Assembly: GCA_937139405.1 (NCBI GenBank) | Contig: CAKZPV010000034.1 | Span: 186,001 to 250,000 of the forward strand | Direction of reading: 5' to 3' | Length of the DNA: 64,000 bases | DNA from: an uncultured Nitrospirota bacterium | GTDB lineage: Bacteria; Nitrospirota; Nitrospiria; Nitrospirales; UBA8639 | Part shown: positions 17,332-25,552 of the stretch, piece after piece | Layout of the letters: every line of letters begins with the position of its first letter | How positions within the stretch are numbered: position 1 is the first letter of the stretch | Translations under genes and position numbers: made by a program | The notes under the pieces: model-generated | The model's database searches: none | Seen by the model: only the letters and a program-made list of their open reading frames with translations | What the model was told of the DNA's origin: nothing

Positions 17332-19062
17332 TTAGATTTTAGAATGTGTCTTGGCTGCTTTTTTATGAATTGGTTCGCTTTGTTCTTGCAAACCGGCTTT
17401 TAACATTTCTAAAGCAGCTTGTTTGATCGTTGGAGTAACTTTCCCGCCGCCGAGCATACGAGCGATTTCAGTTTCCCGTTGATCACCGGTGGCTTCTTCT
17501 ACCCGTGTGAGGGTTCGATCCTCCAATGTGACTTTTTTCACGATAAATTGTGCATGGGCCTGTGACGCAATTTGGGGTAAGTGAGTGATACAGCACACTT
17601 GGTGAAAATCAGCCAATTGTCGTAAACGATTGCCCATGACCATCCCAGCTTCTCCTCCAACGCCACTATCAATTTCATCGAAGATCACCACCGGCGTGTG
17701 ATCATTGCCGGCAAAGACTGTTTTCAATGCGAGCATGATACGAGACAATTCTCCACCGGATGCAATCCGACCTAACGGCATGGGAGGCTCACCGGGATTG
17801 GGGGCAAGCAAGAGTTCCAAACGGTCCATCCCAGTGGGACCGAACACTCCTTTATCATTATTTTGAACAAGGTTTACTTGAAGCTGCATGGCCCCCATCT
17901 TGAGCCCCTCAAATTCCCGTTGAACTTGTTTGACCAATTGTTTGGCTACCTTCTTTCTTTTTGTGGATAAATCTTTCGCCACGGTTTCCATGGCTTGAAA
18001 GCTATTAGCCACGTCAGTTTCGAGTTTGGCGATTTGTTCATCCTTTTGTTGGAGAAGCGCTAAATCTTCTTCTAGGCTCTGCGCCAACTCAATTAATTCT
18101 TCTATCGTCTTGCCATACTTCTTTTTCAAACGTTGTAATCCAGCTAAACGACTGTCAATTACTTCCATCCGCTCAGGGTCAGATTCTGTCTGAGCTCGAA
18201 AATTCCGAAGATGATGCGTGATCTCCTGCAGGGTAATAGCAGACGATTCTAAAAGAGGTATCCACGTCTGGCATTGTGCATCAATCTGAGCAAGTTCCTG
18301 CACCCAATTCGTGACTTCCTGGAGTTGCGCCAAAACAGAATGTTCACCATCAGATAAGGCCTCAAACGACTGATTTGATAATTCTCCCAGTCGCCCACTG
18401 TGTTTCAAGCGATGATATTCCTGGCTGAGGATTTCCTCTTCGCCAATCCTAAATTGAATCTTGGTTAATTCCTCATATTGAAATTGTAAAATGTCTTGAC
18501 GAGTCATTTGCTCTTGAAGTCTATGTTGTAAAGCCTCCAGCGCACCCTGCTTCTCTTTCCATTCTTCATAACGTTGCTGGAACATTTGAACTAGACGACC
18601 TAAACCGCCGTAGGCATCCAAGAGTTCAAGCTGCGTTTTGGTTGACAACAAGGATTGCTGGTCGTGTTGGCCATGAATGTCTACGAGCTGTCGTCCTACA
18701 TCTTGAATGGTTTGGACCGACGCCAATTGTCCATTCAAATAACTCCGGTTTTTTCCGGAACGCGCCAAGATGCGTCGAATAAACACGTCTTGTTGATCAG
18801 GAAGTACAAACCCATCTTGACGTAATTGTCCAATTAACGGATGTGATTCTTGGAGAGTAAAACAGGCCTCTAAGAGAGCTTCGTCTGCACCAAACCGAAT
18901 ATGGTCTGAAGATGCTCGACCACCAACAAGGAGTAGGAGAGCATCAATGAGGAGGGATTTCCCTGCACCGGTTTCTCCTGTCAACACAAGAAATCCGGCA
19001 GGCAGGTCAAGATGAAGCTGGTCGATCAGGGCGAAGTTGGATATACGAAGCTCGGTTAACAT
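17332..19062 (-). CDS. recN: DNA repair protein RecN
   Basis: A 576-residue SMC-like ATPase: N-terminal LTELRISNFALIDQL and Walker A GETGAGKSLLIDAL, a central coiled coil (about residues 150-370), the ABC signature region LASGGELSRIMLAL-like and Walker B VVIFDEIDSGVGGEAG. RecN acts in double-strand break repair. It ends convergently, 13 bases from the DUF6445-like gene, and lies 25 bases downstream of thioredoxin. Confidence 0.97.
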   Translation of the reverse strand: MLTELRISNFALIDQLHLDLPAGFLVLTGETGAGKSLLIDALLLLVGGRASSDHIRFGADEALLEACFTLQESHPLIGQLRQDGFVLPDQQDVFIRRILARSGKNRSYLNGQLASVQTIQDVGRQLVDIHGQHDQQSLLSTKTQLELLDAYGGLGRLVQMFQQRYEEWKEKQGALEALQHRLQEQMTRQDILQFQYEELTKIQFRIGEEEILSQEYHRLKHSGRLGELSNQSFEALSDGEHSVLAQLQEVTNWVQELAQIDAQCQTWIPLLESSAITLQEITHHLRNFRAQTESDPERMEVIDSRLAGLQRLKKKYGKTIEELIELAQSLEEDLALLQQKDEQIAKLETDVANSFQAMETVAKDLSTKRKKVAKQLVKQVQREFEGLKMGAMQLQVNLVQNNDKGVFGPTGMDRLELLLAPNPGEPPMPLGRIASGGELSRIMLALKTVFAGNDHTPVVIFDEIDSGVGGEAGMVMGNRLRQLADFHQVCCITHLPQIASQAHAQFIVKKVTLEDRTLTRVEEATGDQRETEIARMLGGGKVTPTIKQAALEMLKAGLQEQSEPIHKKAAKTHSKI

Positions 19063-19087
19063 CGCACCGAGTGATCCGCCCTAGTGC

Positions 19088-19435
19088 TTAGGCCGTGGCA
19101 GAAGATTGCGATAAGAGGGAATCAATAATTTCTTTAAATTGTTGTTTGGGTCTGGCCCCAACAATTTTTTCAACAACTTCTCCCCCCTTAAAGAAGATAA
19201 TGCTGGGGATACTCATAATTTGATATTTCCCGGCAACTTCGGGAGCTTCGTCCGTATTCAATTTCATCACTTTGAGACGGCCCTGATATTCTTGCGCCAA
19301 TTCTTCAACAATGGGGGCGACCATTTGGCAAGGACCACACCACACCGCCCAGAAATCTACCATCACGACATCCGTAGATTTCATAACTTCCCCATCCCAA
19401 TTTGATGCATCGGCTACGGCTACAAGATCAGACAC
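19088..19435 (-). CDS. trxA: Thioredoxin
   Basis: A 115-residue thioredoxin with the WCGPC active site in [17 protein letters not shown] and the cis-Pro region [14 protein letters not shown]. It reduces protein disulfides using electrons from thioredoxin reductase. Translation starts at GTG 19435, supported by an AAGGAGG sequence just upstream. Cytoplasmic; no signal peptide. Confidence 0.96.
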   Translation of the reverse strand: MSDLVAVADASNWDGEVMKSTDVVMVDFWAVWCGPCQMVAPIVEELAQEYQGRLKVMKLNTDEAPEVAGKYQIMSIPSIIFFKGGEVVEKIVGARPKQQFKEIIDSLLSQSSATA

Positions 19436-19591
19436 GGACTGCCTCCTTGAGAAAGATAGTATAGAGAACGAACCAACAATGCCATCCTAAAACTGCCTTC
19501 TGTGGGCTGTCAACTCAAACCCTCATTTCTCGAGTTTGTCATAAGCAATAAATCCTCTTTTCCACACGACCAGAAAAAAAGCAAACGTTCA

Positions 19592-20164
19592 TCACCACTG
19601 CCATTCTTTTGGCACACCAGCCCACCAAGATTCGGGTTGGGCTTTTCGCCATATTGATTGTTGCAACCACAATTCATCGGTTCGTGCTCGATTGAGTCGA
19701 TTCGCCATTGAAGCCGTGATATCAAATTGTTGACGTAATCCTTCGTGGATCAACTCTTGTGCCATCCGAGGCATGACATTTGGTGGATCAATAATATCAA
19801 TCACCTCGCGTGCTGTCAGGTTGAGAGATAATTGTTCGACTTTGACGTAATCTTCCTTTTTCGCCAAAAAAGCTAAATACCCATCGATGGCCTGATACAC
19901 ATAAGCCAAATACACATAGGCTTCCACAGAAGGGCGGTGATCGATATTTTGCTGGCAGGCTTCAACGGCACGTCGATAATCACCTACCTGTAAAAAAATC
20001 TTCGCACGAGCCAAGTCGACATTCACTGACGACTGCACTTGGGTTGTCTCCGCAAAACTCTTAGAGATACCCAACATTTCCCAGGAACTAAAAAAAAGAA
20101 TAAGCAAACTACAAGCAACAACACATTTAATATCGCGGAATTTTAAAAAAATGAATTCTCTCAT
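19592..20164 (-). CDS. Exported TPR-like protein of unknown function
   Basis: About 190 residues from ATG 20164, preceded by AGGGAG, giving a signal peptide or anchor (CVVACSLLILFFSSWEMLG). One or two tetratricopeptide-like helical pairs follow (ARAKIFLQVGDYRRAVEAC; VEAYVYLAYVYQAI). The C-terminus is Trp-rich. The longer frame to 20269 has no ribosome binding site. Sits upstream of trxA-recN in the same direction; function unknown. Confidence 0.65.
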   Translation of the reverse strand: MREFIFLKFRDIKCVVACSLLILFFSSWEMLGISKSFAETTQVQSSVNVDLARAKIFLQVGDYRRAVEACQQNIDHRPSVEAYVYLAYVYQAIDGYLAFLAKKEDYVKVEQLSLNLTAREVIDIIDPPNVMPRMAQELIHEGLRQQFDITASMANRLNRARTDELWLQQSIWRKAQPESWWAGVPKEWQW

Positions 20165-20447
20165 CACGTTTCTCCCTAACAATCTATCGAATAAACACTC
20201 TACATTCTCCAATGATGATCTGAAATATTTGCAAAGGGTGTCACTATTTCTTTCCGTAGGAAATGGCATAAATTCCTCTATGTTTTCAATGAGCTAATGA
20301 CTCCATCTTCCGAAAAACGATGATATGCCAGCCTTCATTTGTAACGAAATTCCGACATGTTCTCTTCAAAACAAGCTCTAGCCAAAGCTAAAACCTAAAA
20401 GAGTTTTTGACTAAATTCCACAGAACCGACTCTAACTCTTGCCAACA

Positions 20448-20478
20448 CCACCCATTTGCTGAAACAGCAAATGGGTGG
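20448..20478. repeat. Perfect 14-bp hairpin upstream of sleB-like gene
   Basis: CCACCCATTTGCTG (20448-20461) and CAGCAAATGGGTGG (20465-20478) form a perfect 14-bp stem with an AAA loop. No T tract follows on either strand, so it is not a standard intrinsic terminator. It lies in the leader of the cell-wall hydrolase gene. A frame from TTG 20407 would run through it, but coding use looks unlikely. Confidence 0.75.
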
Positions 20479-20511
20479 CATATCGATTGCGAAGGTTCAC
20501 CTCTCAACAGC

Positions 20512-21174
20512 ATGGCTTCACGAAAATTGAATCACATCTATATGTCATCCAACACCTTAACAACCCACAACGAATCAACATATTTCAAATCCATTCTGGT
20601 TGTGAAACGTTCCCTCACTTTCGTACATTTTAGCACGTTCCTAGGCCTCGGAGTCTTTTCTCTCTGTCTTCTTTTTCCACTGCCTCCAACGCCAGCAAAT
20701 TCCAGCGATATGGCTCATGATCTTTCTTCTCATTCCCAGAAAAAACAGAGACAAACCAAGATATCAAAAAATTTTTCATCTCCTCACCCCAATAATATCC
20801 TCGCAGCACTCACAATTTATCTTGAAGCACGGGGAGAAAGCTTTGCAGGAAAAATGGCGGTAGCTGCCGTCATTCGTAATCGAATGATCCATAAATATCA
20901 CAGCGATGGGACCGTGCCAGGTACGGTGCTTCGCGCCAAGCAATTTGAACCTTGGATTAGTCGCTCGCCAAACGAAATCCGATTTAACCCCAGAAATCGA
21001 AAAATGCAAGAAAGCTTATTGGCTTGGAAGTTGGTACAGGATGGACGAAATGTCGTGGATGGAGCAGTACTTTTTTATAACCCCACGTTAGTCAACACCC
21101 CCCGTTGGGCAAAAGTCTACCAAAAGGTGGCAAAAATCGGAGGGCATGAATTCTTCAATAAACACCACATTTAG
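20512..21174 (+). CDS. SleB-type cell wall hydrolase
   Basis: About 220 residues. A membrane or signal segment (FLGLGVFSLCLLFPL) is followed by a Hydrolase_2/SleB domain: ILAALTIYLEARGESFAGKM with the catalytic Glu in the YLEARGE motif, VAAVIRNRM, KQFEPW and the terminal VDGAVLFYNP. SleB-family enzymes cleave peptidoglycan glycan strands. The start is uncertain (ATG 20512 or ATG 20542); the frame also runs back to TTG 20407 through a strong hairpin. It ends exactly against the convergent sigma-factor gene with no spacer. Confidence 0.85.
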   Translation: MASRKLNHIYMSSNTLTTHNESTYFKSILVVKRSLTFVHFSTFLGLGVFSLCLLFPLPPTPANSSDMAHDLSSHSQKKQRQTKISKNFSSPHPNNILAALTIYLEARGESFAGKMAVAAVIRNRMIHKYHSDGTVPGTVLRAKQFEPWISRSPNEIRFNPRNRKMQESLLAWKLVQDGRNVVDGAVLFYNPTLVNTPRWAKVYQKVAKIGGHEFFNKHHI

Positions 21175-22053
21175 CTAGACATGCGCAACAGCTGCCTTTC
21201 GCAAGTTTTTAGGACGACTTTTCTTACTATTACCATTGTGAATGCCGTCTAGTTCTACACGCAATTGTCGAAGCGCTCCGGAATGCACTCGACAGACTCC
21301 GGATTCAGTGAGACCCAAGCGTCCTCCAATTTCCTTCATCGTCATCCCTACATGATAATAGAGTTGTAAAACTTCTTGCTGACGAGATGACAAGGTGACC
21401 AAGGCAGCTTGTAAGGCCGTCTTCATTTCCGCATCTGCACAGGCAGCAAAGGGATCATGGTGTTCAAGATCAGGCAAGACATCTCGTAGTGTACATCCGT
21501 CTTCACCATATCCCACGGGTTCATCTAGACTCACGAGCCTAGGATCACAAGCTGCAACACCTTCGAGCTCTTCTTGAGGCACTCCTAATGCCTTCGCTAA
21601 TTCTTCAATTGTTGGGGAAGTCCCATTTTTTTGGATATATTCATCAACAATTTGTCGGATTTGCTCTCGACGAGCTCGAACAGATCTTGGAACCCAATCC
21701 ATGGCACGTATTTCATCGAGCATCATGCCCCGAATCCGATACTCTGCAAACGTGCGAAACTTAATATCTCTGGTCGGATCAAATCGTTTCAGGGCACTCA
21801 TTAACCCCATCGTCCCGGCACTCGTCAAATCTTCTACGTCCAAGGAAAAAGGATTCTTAAGAGCCATGGCCCCAGCGATTCGACGTATCATGGGAAGAAA
21901 TTCTCGCAGAAGTGCTGCTAGTTGCTCCTGATCTAGCTGAGAATAATACATGTCTGCAGCTCTGGCTTCTGGAGCCTTAACTGTCAGACATGCAGAATCT
22001 GTAGCCGCAGGTTCTACGGTAATTCCATGAGAATGTTGTCTGTGTTCATCCAT
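21175..22053 (-). CDS. fliA: RNA polymerase sigma factor, FliA/sigma-28 family
   Basis: About 292 residues with sigma region 2 (DVEDLTSAGTMGLMSALKRF, then KFRTFAEYRIRGMMLDEI), the FliA-typical MDWVPRSVRARR, region 3 (TIEELAKALGVPQEELE) and region 4 (LSSRQQEVLQLYY, GLTESGVCRVHSGAL). FliA-type factors direct transcription of late flagellar and motility genes. ATG 22053 was chosen because AAAGG lies seven bases upstream; ATG 22068 sits right behind a terminator and lacks one. No flagellar genes are nearby. The leader holds a cyclic di-GMP riboswitch, so its level probably follows the motile/sessile switch. Confidence 0.92.
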   Translation of the reverse strand: MDEHRQHSHGITVEPAATDSACLTVKAPEARAADMYYSQLDQEQLAALLREFLPMIRRIAGAMALKNPFSLDVEDLTSAGTMGLMSALKRFDPTRDIKFRTFAEYRIRGMMLDEIRAMDWVPRSVRARREQIRQIVDEYIQKNGTSPTIEELAKALGVPQEELEGVAACDPRLVSLDEPVGYGEDGCTLRDVLPDLEHHDPFAACADAEMKTALQAALVTLSSRQQEVLQLYYHVGMTMKEIGGRLGLTESGVCRVHSGALRQLRVELDGIHNGNSKKSRPKNLRKAAVAHV

Positions 22054-22076
22054 AATCTGGCCTTTCATTTTTGACC

Positions 22077-22106
22077 AAAAAAACGCCCAACTCCGAGGAA
22101 TGGGCG
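22077..22106 (-). terminator. Intrinsic terminator in the sigma-factor leader
   Basis: Read on the minus strand, CGCCCA pairs with TGGGCG around an 11-base loop and is followed by seven T. It lies between the riboswitch aptamer and the sigma-factor start, the position expected of an expression platform that stops transcription before the coding region. Confidence 0.85.
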
Positions 22107-22127
22107 CATGAACGAACGTCAGACAAC

Positions 22128-22229
22128 GTACAGTTCGGTAACCAGACTAACCCTGAACATCTTACGGTTCATGGTCTCTTGGCTTTGCGCCCTACCCTCG
22201 CGGATAGTTTGCCCTTGTCACCTGTTCAA
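22128..22229 (-). promoter_or_regulatory. GEMM-I cyclic di-GMP riboswitch
   Basis: Read on the minus strand this leader matches the GEMM-I consensus. It has AAGGGCAAAC, a P2 stem CTATCC/GGGTAG closed by the GNRA tetraloop GCGA (22192-22207), GGCGCAAAGCC (22181-22191), a P3 arm and the closing GGTTACCGAAC (22133-22143). The GGGC segment keeps the G that I recall as typical for cyclic di-GMP rather than cGAMP binding. A terminator and a sigma-28-type gene follow directly. Not the subtype GEMM-II. Confidence 0.9.
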
Positions 22230-22493
22230 TTTTTTATTCTACAGAAAACACCTCTTAGCTCTCTTTCTCATTGATTAATCATTCCTACCTACTGGTTCAT
22301 CTGTCACAAGCTTTTTAAGGCATTCTCTCTTGTGATTCTACTCCAGTGCTGATGTTATCGGGACAGGCCTTTTCGGAATTAAGGAAAAAACTTGACGGAG
22401 CGAGAGAAAAACATAGAAATTCATAAATCGTCATATATAAAAAGACAATTTCCTATTTTCATAGGAGCATAATATCGAAAATTTCAGTCAATT

Positions 22494-23582
22494 TTATTTT
22501 AATCTGAGAAACAAATTGACCCCAACCATAAAGAACATAACAGTCGCGATCCAACTACCGACAATCGGCATCACCGCACCGTTTTGTCCTAGAACAATCC
22601 CCACCGAATGGACTGCCCAAAAAAGAAATCCAATAGCTAAGGTTTGCCCCACTCCCTTTGCTGCACCAACAGTCCGAAGCCCACTTCCCCGCAAACTCAC
22701 CGACACGCCTAAAAGGGTCATGACGAGAGGAACCATCGAAAAAGAGACACGCGCCCAATAATCAGCGACATAGCGCTGCGAATTATGCCCATCATTCTTG
22801 ATTCGTTCGATATACTCGTTCAATCGATAGAGGGTCATATGTTTAGGAGATTGTGATAACCAATTTTGAAAATCTTCAGGTAGTAACGGAAGAGAGAGAA
22901 TACTCTGAGGCTGTTGGGTAATCTCGACGCGCCCATCGCCTAACACTTGTCTCTGTATAACATTCCTCATTACCCATTCACCTTGGCTAAATGCTCCTTG
23001 TTCCGCATCCAGTACCCCAGAGAGACGAAATGGTTCACTCAGCGTATATTGATGAACTCCAGCCATCTGCCTGCCGTCTTCTCCCACCGAATCAATTTGC
23101 AAGAGTTGCGTCTGTCCGACACGAAGCCAGAGACGATCAGGAGTAGACAAGAGCGCTTCAGGTTTTTTCTTAATCAACACAGACTCCACATAGTTCGCCT
23201 TCAGATTCGCCAAAGGAATAAATACTGCTGTCAAACTGAAACTCATCACACTCACTAACAACCCAAAGGAAAAAAATGGTACGGCAATTTGATAAAAACT
23301 TAACCCAGAGCTCCGCATGGCGGTGATTTCACGAGTTCGATTCAACCCGCCGACCGTTAAAATTGAGGCCATTAAGGCACCTAAAGGTGCTAATAAAAAG
23401 GCAATTTCAGGTATACGAAAGACAAAAAACGTCAGGACAAGGGAGAGGTCTGCATCGTATTTTAAGAATTTCCGCAGCTTTTCAAAGAAATCGACAACTA
23501 GATAGATTGTTAAGACCGTGGCCATACAAAGGAGAAAGTTCCGACTAAACTTTCCAAAAACATACCAAAAAATTTTACTCAT
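22494..23582 (-). CDS. lptG: LPS export ABC transporter permease LptG
   Basis: A 362-residue YjgP/YjgQ-family permease with six membrane segments: a cluster near residues 15-120 (including FRIPEIAFLLAPLGALMASI and NRTREITAMRSSGLSF), a periplasmic beta-jellyroll in the middle and three helices near the C-terminus. LptG pairs with LptF and the ATPase LptB to drive lipopolysaccharide from the inner to the outer membrane. Called LptG because it is the second gene of the pair, 27 bases after lptF. Confidence 0.92.
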   Translation of the reverse strand: MSKIFWYVFGKFSRNFLLCMATVLTIYLVVDFFEKLRKFLKYDADLSLVLTFFVFRIPEIAFLLAPLGALMASILTVGGLNRTREITAMRSSGLSFYQIAVPFFSFGLLVSVMSFSLTAVFIPLANLKANYVESVLIKKKPEALLSTPDRLWLRVGQTQLLQIDSVGEDGRQMAGVHQYTLSEPFRLSGVLDAEQGAFSQGEWVMRNVIQRQVLGDGRVEITQQPQSILSLPLLPEDFQNWLSQSPKHMTLYRLNEYIERIKNDGHNSQRYVADYWARVSFSMVPLVMTLLGVSVSLRGSGLRTVGAAKGVGQTLAIGFLFWAVHSVGIVLGQNGAVMPIVGSWIATVMFFMVGVNLFLRLK

Positions 23583-23609
23583 GATTGTATTTCTCTGATC
23601 AACAGACCG

Positions 23610-24698
23610 TTATTGTTTTCGGGCGTGATTGAACATCCATGCGGTCAACACTGCCAAAAGGACATTGGGCAACCATGCCCCGACAATTGGAGCGACAGCA
23701 CGAGTCGTTACCAGAAATTCTCCCAAAACATTGAGCATATAAAATCCGATGATCACCAACACACCGATGGCAAAGCCTCCAGCCCTCCCTGATCGTTTCG
23801 AGACAATGCCGACAGGAACACCTAAGAGACCTAGCACAAAGGTACTAACTGGGAATGCCGTGTCTTTATGATATTCCACCAATCGTCGAAGGATACCGGA
23901 ATCTTTTCCGCCAGACGCTTCTAACTTTTCAAGAAGTTCCTCATGACTGGTCCGTTTGGCCTTGGCTTTTGCCGATTGAAAAGGAGACGGCATCCAAAAA
24001 TCATAGGTCCCAAACGTTACTTGATGAAAAGCCGAGGCATCATTTGGAATTTGGTGAATGGTTCCATTAAACAAACGAATGCCTATTTGTCGACGCTCGT
24101 TTTGTTTCAACATTTGAAAATGTTGAGCCACAATAATTAACGGTTGAGCTGGGTTCCGTTGATCAGAAATAAACACGCCTTTTTTATCACCAGCACTCTG
24201 CCCAGGATTTGGCACATACACCATAAGTCCAGAAATCGGCTCATTAAACACACCAGAATCCACACCTAGAGTCATTTCCTCTTCAATCACACTTAATGCC
24301 AGCGTTTTGAGGGACACATTTGCCCAAGGTTGCCCCCATTGTGACAACACCATTGTCAAGGCAAACACAGACCCAGCAAAAGCGATGACAGGAATATTAA
24401 TCCGCCAAAACCCTACTCCAGCAGCACGAAGTGCAATGACTTCATTGTCAAAGGACATGCGATTAAATGCTGAAATCGTGGCAATAAGACAGGCAATCGG
24501 AAGGGTGAGGACAAGGAAGGATGGCAGGAGATGCATCACGATATTTCCCAAAGAAGCCAGACTAATTCCCCGGGATATCACCAAATCAACTAGACGTAAC
24601 ATTTCTTTGGTGAAAATGATAAAGCAGAGCCCAGCCAAACTGGTCAAAAACGGTGGAAGAAGCTCCAGGAAAATGTACCGGTCGAGAAGTCTGATCAA
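23610..24698 (-). CDS. lptF: LPS export ABC transporter permease LptF
   Basis: A 362-residue paralogue of LptG: N-terminal IRLLDRYIFLELLPPF, the SFLVLTLPIACLIATI helix, FDNEVIALRAAGVG coupling region and a periplasmic domain followed by three C-terminal helices. The start codon is TTG (24698), which gives the family-typical N-terminus; no strong ribosome binding site is visible. First gene of the lptF-lptG pair. Confidence 0.92.
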   Translation of the reverse strand: MIRLLDRYIFLELLPPFLTSLAGLCFIIFTKEMLRLVDLVISRGISLASLGNIVMHLLPSFLVLTLPIACLIATISAFNRMSFDNEVIALRAAGVGFWRINIPVIAFAGSVFALTMVLSQWGQPWANVSLKTLALSVIEEEMTLGVDSGVFNEPISGLMVYVPNPGQSAGDKKGVFISDQRNPAQPLIIVAQHFQMLKQNERRQIGIRLFNGTIHQIPNDASAFHQVTFGTYDFWMPSPFQSAKAKAKRTSHEELLEKLEASGGKDSGILRRLVEYHKDTAFPVSTFVLGLLGVPVGIVSKRSGRAGGFAIGVLVIIGFYMLNVLGEFLVTTRAVAPIVGAWLPNVLLAVLTAWMFNHARKQ

Positions 24699-24937
24699 TG
24701 CGCAGGACGGAACAAAAAATGAGGACGGGTTAGGAAAAGGTTGAAAAATATTCCTAAAAATAAGCTAGACATCAAACACTCCCTAAAAAATCCACGAACT
24801 TGCTAGTCAATAAGAAAGCTCTTAATAGTATATCGGAGAAATATCATGCTGCCATTTATTGACAGATTTTTCAAACTATGCTAAACCCTTTTCGTTTTTG
24901 TATTAAGGTATATATAGTGAAAAATTATGATGCTGTG

Positions 24938-24979
24938 AAGCCGGAAGAGGACCCATCTCCTTTTTCGGCTTTTTTTTTG
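24938..24979 (+). terminator. Leader hairpin with T run upstream of the cold-shock gene
   Basis: AAGCCG (24938-24943) pairs with CGGCTT (24966-24971), extended by an AGAGGA..TCTCCT inner stem, and is followed by an unbroken T run to 24978. It has the form of an intrinsic terminator on the plus strand and lies about 57 bases before the cold-shock start. It could end a short leader RNA (attenuation) or insulate the region from the divergent lptF. A TATATATA box near 24909-24916 could belong to its promoter. Confidence 0.7.
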
Positions 24980-25035
24980 AATCAATACCGTAATTTTTTA
25001 ATATTTTTGCTCACTGCCAGCAAGGAGGAATAATC

Positions 25036-25257
25036 GTGAAGAGTAAGGGAACAGTGAAATGGTTTAATGATCGGAAAGGTTTTGGCTTCATTCAAGTTGA
25101 GGGTGGACAGGATGTATTTGTCCATTATTCCGCTCTGCAAGAAGACGGGTTTAAGTCATTAAAAGAAGGCGAATCCGTCGAGTTTGACCTAGTGGAAGGT
25201 GCAAAAGGTCCTCAAGCCTCAAATGTGACAAAATCTGGAATTGAGCAACCATCCTAA
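25036..25257 (+). CDS. Cold-shock-domain protein (CspA family)
   Basis: A 73-residue single cold-shock domain that binds single-stranded RNA and DNA through the RNP motifs KGFGFIQ and DVFVHYSAL. The N-terminus [16 protein letters not shown] is typical. Translation starts at GTG 25036, set by the strong AAGGAGGAA upstream. The long AT-rich leader contains a terminator-like hairpin. Confidence 0.96.
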   Translation: MKSKGTVKWFNDRKGFGFIQVEGGQDVFVHYSALQEDGFKSLKEGESVEFDLVEGAKGPQASNVTKSGIEQPS

Positions 25258-25552
25258 TTAGTGAGACTGATTTGGATTAGTTGCTGTTCTTTCTTATAAC
25301 GGTTGGTTGAGTTTTCGTATTTTGGCAGGGTACATTTATTATCCTGAACAAGCTCTCTTTTCAGGATCAAAATTACTCAAAAATTCAACCAACATGAGAA
25401 CCTTCGATCATAGATTATGGCAGACCTCTCTGCCTATGTGCTCTATTCTTGACTTCCCTCTTTTTCCCCTGATAGACTTTGCACCTAAGTCATTGTATTT
25501 ATTAGAAAAAATCAAAGAATTTGGCGAGTTTTATTTATTTTAGGGGAACAGC
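25258..25552. other. Intergenic stretch after the cold-shock gene
   Basis: About 295 bases with no convincing gene; an open frame at 25307-25543 starts without a ribosome binding site and has no family. No clear terminator is visible. The AGGGGAACAGC at the end serves as ribosome binding site for the NHL-repeat gene. Confidence 0.4.

Noticed and set aside
25307-25543. 78-residue frame between the cold-shock and NHL genes
   Set aside because: No ribosome binding site and no recognisable family; composition unlike neighbouring genes.
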